Shown here in pieces: positions 28,916-33,021 of a stretch of DNA of 33,021 nucleotides (its first letter is position 1; every line of letters starts with the position of its first letter). A program made the position numbers and the translations under genes. Under the pieces are notes generated by a model, which saw only the letters and a list, made by a program, of their open reading frames with translations, made no database searches and was not told where the DNA came from. The DNA comes from Gnetum montanum (Eukaryota; Streptophyta; Gnetopsida; Gnetales; Gnetaceae), in contig MNCI01009539.1 of NCBI GenBank assembly GCA_015680685.1, forward strand, positions 182,966 through 215,986. Direction: 5' to 3'.

Positions 28916-29799
28916 CTGTAATAATGGAGCAATGCAAAAATTATGGTAGAATTAGCTGTACAATGTTTGAAGATCGGATTTTTAATAATGGTATTCATGC
29001 TTAATTACGGCTATTTCAAGGTGCATCATATTCATTTGAGATGTTAAGGTATAAGTTCCTTATCCATGATGTTTCTCTTATACTAGAACATGTTTGCTCC
29101 AATTTTTCTTCCATTGTTTAACTCAACATTGCCCATGAATGAGGCTTTTGACTTTGCTTTAACTCTAGAATTTTTTTGAGTTTAGATTCGAATTGTTGCT
29201 TAGCCCATGATGGAATGAAAATCTGATGTCATTCCAAACAAAATGATGTATGACTTTTAACTCAAGTAACCAACTGAGTGCCACAAGTACGTCAAATAAC
29301 TAACTCAAGCACTTAGAAAGGGATAGTTTTCTTCTACTACTCCTCATTCCACTGCCATGTCAACCTTTTCAGCATTATATTATTAATTTTTTTCAAAAAT
29401 GAAAATGTCCTACCCAAGCCTCACCCTAGCATCATGTGCAAGCATCAACCCTAGCAAATCTTTGGTTCAAATCAACAACTCGTATATTGTGTTCGTCACA
29501 TTATTTTTGTTTTCAACTGCATATCAAAATCTCATTGTGTTTAACTTTTCTTAGATTTCTCTTTTGATATATCTTTAAGCTATCTACAACTTATCTTATG
29601 ATTTGCATATAACCAAAATTGCGTATGATTATCGGTCCTTACGAAACCAAAATGGAAACTAAAACTGCAATCTTATTATGTTTGTGGACCCTCTAAATCT
29701 ATTGAGCAGCAAGAATATACATGCTATGACTTTTGAAAATATTATTTGAAAAAATACCATGTGTTCTTGTTAATATTTCGAATAAATCATCCAAATTTG
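28916..29799. other. No gene recognised
   Basis: AT-rich intergenic sequence. The small frame at 28998-28813 on the minus strand overlaps the duplicated segment and has no family signature. Confidence 0.35.
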
Positions 29800-30010
29800 A
29801 AACTATAATATCCCATCTATTTTTAATGTGCTCCATTACTGGACATTGCACTTAAATGTGGTATTCATCTTTTATGCTATTTGTATTGCATAGTTGGCAT
29901 ATTCCTTCTTCACAAGAAATTTTGAGCCATCCACTTGAGTCAACTTCAGATGATGAAATCTCATTCATAGTTTGCTAATTCTGCATCATAATTGATAAAG
30001 AATAGTAGCA
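29800..30010 (-). pseudogene. LINE C-terminal zinc-binding fragment
   Basis: The minus strand reads EVDSSGWLKISCEEGICQLC, then NTNSIKDEYHI and QCPVMEHIKNRWD. This is the zinc-binding tail (C..C...H....C) found after the RT domain in plant LINEs. One stop replaces a residue after YHI. The RT itself is not seen upstream on the minus strand. Confidence 0.72.
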
Positions 30011-30479
30011 GATAAATAGATCTTCTTTGAATTAAGGCCTTCCCCTATATTATTTGAATAGAAACATTTTTCTTCTTCTATATTTTCCCAAATTTTTTAA
30101 ATTAATTTATGTTTTACCATTTTGCGAACTTAGTTAAAATCAAAATAGAGAACAAACTCTTCAATATTACATTTATTAAGTCATAGATTTCCCTTACAGG
30201 GCTATCCTTTATCATGGGTTTGCATCATCACTTTTTAAAAATATTTATCCAATAAAGATGTAGAAAGATTATGTGTAGACTATTAACTAACAAATAGTTT
30301 TAACCTCTAACGACATCATCTCTGCGTCAAGAAGCACAGTATCATATTGTGTATACCCCTTTAATTTAAATTCATTAAGCCAAAAAAGCCAATAAATTTC
30401 CTCTATTTATTTTCAATATTGTATTGATAGAATAGGGCATGATACAACATACTCATAAAGAATAGTAGGTTGTACAATA
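30011..30479. other. No gene recognised
   Basis: AT-rich. It may be decayed LINE sequence upstream of the zinc-binding fragment, but I could read no motif. Confidence 0.3.
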
Positions 30480-31070
30480 ATGATGAACAATTTTCAAGTA
30501 ACTATATCAATGTAGCAGTATCGATGCATTAGTGTCAATGTTGAATTTGCTACATTGACACGTCATCATTAGTGACTTAGTAATGAATGCCTATATAAAT
30601 CCAGTACCTATTACATTTATGGCACATTTTCAATTACTAGTTTAGCTAGACTCTCGCAATTTTTGTTTCTAATGCTTTGAAGTTATTAGAGTATGCTTGC
30701 AATGTGTTGCGACACAATTATTTAGTCATTATTTGAATGCCTTCTATCTAAATACTTTGCATCACGAAAAATAAGGATTACAAATTATTCTATTCTATTA
30801 CAACACTTTAAGCTACCATAAATTTGTCTTTGATGCAATTTATTTCTAATGTAACTTAGCTTAATGTATACTTTCCTTCATACTTGGTTAATTATACATA
30901 TTTAATGATACATTAATTATGTAGATTGAGCACTACCAACTTCAAGCATAAATACATTAATGTTTTGAAATCCTAACAATGTACCACTTGGTACGACTAA
31001 CAGTATGCACTTAATGTTTGGTAATCCGAGCAATGTACCACTTGGTACGCTTAGCAATGGGCACCCAGTA
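30480..31070 (+). repeat. LTR fragment related to element A, opposite orientation
   Basis: In the same relative order as the minus-strand LTR of element A it has an ATCGATG/CATTGACA-type repeat cluster (30500-30565), a TATA motif TATATAAAT (30592-30600), and then CTTGGTACG.CTAA.AG...AATGTTTGGTAATCC (from about 30987), which resembles GCTTGGTACACCTAATAGCG and GTGTTTGGTCATCC of element A. Identity is low, and an internal duplication follows. Confidence 0.45.
30961..31068 (+). repeat. 54-bp tandem duplication (two copies)
   Basis: Units start at 30961 and 31015. Both contain CAATGTACCACTTGGTACG, including the near-palindrome GTACCACTTGGTAC. About 80% alike by eye. Confidence 0.8.
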
Positions 31071-31199
31071 ACCCAACAACGTTAATGTTAGTTCAAGATA
31101 TGTCTATTAAAAATCTTCTTTAATCTTTCAACATGATGCATGCTCATCTTGTTATCATTCCTATGGCTTAAAAAAATAAGCTAAGTTCAAATGATGGTA

Positions 31200-31847
31200 C
31201 TAAACCTATTGTTGTAGCAAAGTCTATAAGGTTGGTTAGTAGTCTTACGTTGTTGATGTTTATCTAGATATATGCAAACTCAAAATGAAAGTCATGTGAA
31301 TGCAACTCTTCCTGTGGTTAGATTAATTTAAGACCAAAAACATAGGATGTATCTATAAAAGAAATACAAATTTTAAGCTAAAATCTTATTCAGATTCTGA
31401 TTATGCTAGAGATAAAGATGCATCTCAATCTACATTTAGATATCTAACTTTTTAAGAAGATTTTCCTATCATCTGGAGATCTAAACAGCAAACGTTAGTA
31501 GTTACTTCTTCAACCAAACTAGAATCCACAACAACATGGAAAGCCAGTAAAGAGATCATTTGGTTGAGAAAGCTCCTTTATGTCATTTGCCTTTCCAAAA
31601 GGATGGAACACTTTTGTGTGTTGATAGTCAAGTTGCTATTAAAGTATCTTAGAATTTGATGCATCACAATAAGATAAAACACTTTCATGTGAAAGTCCAT
31701 AAAATTATAGAACAAGTTTCAACTCAGGTGATTGAGCTTGTAGATAGTCCCACTCCTAATCAAATTTTAGATATACTAACTAAGCTGCCTTATGGAAGAA
31801 AATATCAAAAGTTTCAAGGATTGCTAAGTTTAGAGTCTTGTTCATAG
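31200..31847 (+). pseudogene. Ty1/copia RNase H relic
   Basis: Read across frames: SDYARDKDASQSTFRYLTF, then IIWRSKQQTLVVTSSTKLES, then KASKEIIWLRKLL, then (31656-31847, open) HHNKIKHFHVKVHKIIEQVS and ILDILTKLPYGRKYQKFQGL. These match the end of copia polyproteins (SDWAGD..., SWxSKKQ..VALSSTEAEY, KEIxWLRxLL, HxRTKHIDxxxHFIR, LADIxTK). Stops and shifts make it inactive. The 3' LTR that should follow is not recognisable. Confidence 0.85.
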
Positions 31848-32714
31848 TTATTTCCCTCTCTTTGTAGACTCTTAGATGCTTCAAAGAAATGCATCAAGTA
31901 AGGAGAGATTTTGCTAAAGTCATTGAAGTTGATACAACTGGTAATTTTCTCTTTTTGCTAGAGCTTTCCTTCCTTTTGGTATCTTTTTTATCTTTTTTTC
32001 TCTTTCCTTTGGAAATTTTTGATATGTTACAACTAATTTTAGTGCTTTTGTAGCTATATATTGAGGTTCTCATTCTTGATTTATCTTTGTATGATTCATT
32101 TTTATGTTGTTATCATAAAGATTTTTTGTTTTTTCATATCTATTCAGTTCTTTGGTTATCTCTATTGTTTTATCAGGCAAAGGCCATGGATATACCTTGG
32201 AATGTTTGTAACATCTCCCAAAATCAATAAGAAGGAAGCTATTACTACATCTAGAGAAGATGAGCGCTCTAGTCCATCAACATACCCATTGTAAGTGCTA
32301 GATAATGTCTTGATAGCGACAAAGCATAAGAAGGAGGAAATTTTCTTAAGAGACTTTTCTCAAGTGGGAAGAAAAGTAAAGTTTAGTATTCATAAATTTA
32401 TCTAGCATATAATGATGCCTTGAGTATGACTCAAATCAGCAATATCTACATACAAACCCAAACAATGAGCTAACCACTTCAACTACTTTTCAAGAGCACT
32501 TTAACTACCTCTAACAACCATTGTTATATCAATCTCTTCTAAAACATTTGCTTGTTTGTTTCTTACTTTGTCTTTGGCCTTCTTTGATTTGGTCCCTTGT
32601 TTTTCCTTGTTGTTTCATTTTCTTGTGATCTTCTTCTATGTTTTTATAGCTTCCAAAACGTTTCCCTAGCATGGTTAAGAAGACTTAGGCTACCTATCCT
32701 AACCAACTTACTAT
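31848..32714. other. No gene recognised; T-rich sequence after the copia relic
   Basis: Pyrimidine- and T-rich. It may include the copia 3' LTR, but no second copy is in the window to confirm it. The small plus-strand frame 32061-32294 is hydrophobic low-complexity and shows no family motif. Confidence 0.35.
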
Positions 32715-32850
32715 GGTTAACATGACATAATCATACTGAAGGAAGGCTAACCAGGTTAACATGATTGAGATAGCATAACTAGGTTAGCATGATTAAGGAA
32801 GGCTAACTTGGTTAACATAATTATGATAGCATAATCAGGATGACATAATC
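32715..32850. repeat. 56-bp degenerate tandem repeat
   Basis: GGTTAACATGATTGAGATAG... at 32754 recurs as GGTTAACATAATTATGATAG... at 32810, with a diverged unit from about 32715. Within each unit GGTTAACATGA/GGTTAGCATGA appears twice, so it began as a shorter repeat. Related AACCAGGTTAG motifs continue to about 32980. Confidence 0.7.
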
Positions 32851-33021
32851 AACTTCACTTAAACAAGCTTGTATGACATGCCACATGTTCAAGCTATCTT
32901 TACTAAGCTTGCATGATCATTCACGTTTAACCAGGTTAGTGTACTCATTGCAAAGTAACCAGGTTGGTGTGATCAAGTTGGCTAAACTGGGCTAGCAAGA
33001 AAGAATACCAAAAAAATTATT

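Overview
The window looks like an intergenic stretch of a large, repeat-rich nuclear genome of a seed plant. A gymnosperm is my best guess, from the AT-rich, deeply decayed LTR elements and the sparse genes, but nothing in the window proves it. Only one ordinary host gene looks close to functional: a STIG1-like secreted cysteine-rich protein on the minus strand at 27367-27699. Almost everything else is mobile DNA of several ages.

Left end (1-7157, minus strand): this is a non-autonomous LTR retrotransposon and the most unusual object here. Its complete 5' LTR is 4177-7157 (2981 bp, TGTTGG...CCAACA). A primer-binding site follows at 4169-4152, then gag (4058-3234) and a protease ORF (3221-1785). 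A purine tract lies at 1597-1579, and the start of the 3' LTR runs from 1578 to beyond base 1. There is no reverse transcriptase, RNase H or integrase. The U3 part of each LTR carries, in sense orientation, a GH19 chitinase-like ORF of the CTL1/POM1 type. It is intact in the 5' LTR (5824-6834) and broken by a nonsense codon in the visible 3' LTR (245-1087). The LTR promoter (TATA at 5468-5459) lies downstream of the ORF, so a genomic RNA would carry the ORF from the 3' LTR as its last cistron.

7380-16060 (minus strand): an old, stop-riddled Ty3/gypsy element (element A) with diverged LTRs at both ends. It has recognisable PR, RT, RNase H and IN remnants, plus a long extra ORF relic with coiled coil downstream of integrase. 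Two LINE reverse-transcriptase relics in opposite orientation follow at 16440-17575.

18939-21151 (plus strand): a complete, very compact LTR element with LTRs of 965 and 1175 bp, only 73 bp between them, a PBS, a PPT and a perfect 5-bp target-site duplication (GAAAG). Its LTRs carry a 46-bp minisatellite (4 versus 7 copies) and a conserved hairpin. It interrupts sequence of unknown nature, followed by a possible vWA-domain pseudogene (21560-22070).

22560-26080 (minus strand): a relative of element A (element B) whose blocks are in permuted order (RT-RH-IN, then gag-PR). 27212-27833 holds the STIG1-like gene with its TATA box and poly(A) signal. The right end has another LINE fragment (about 29800-30010), an LTR fragment related to element A in the opposite orientation (30480-31070), a Ty1/copia RNase H relic (31200-31847) and a 56-bp degenerate tandem repeat (32715-32850).
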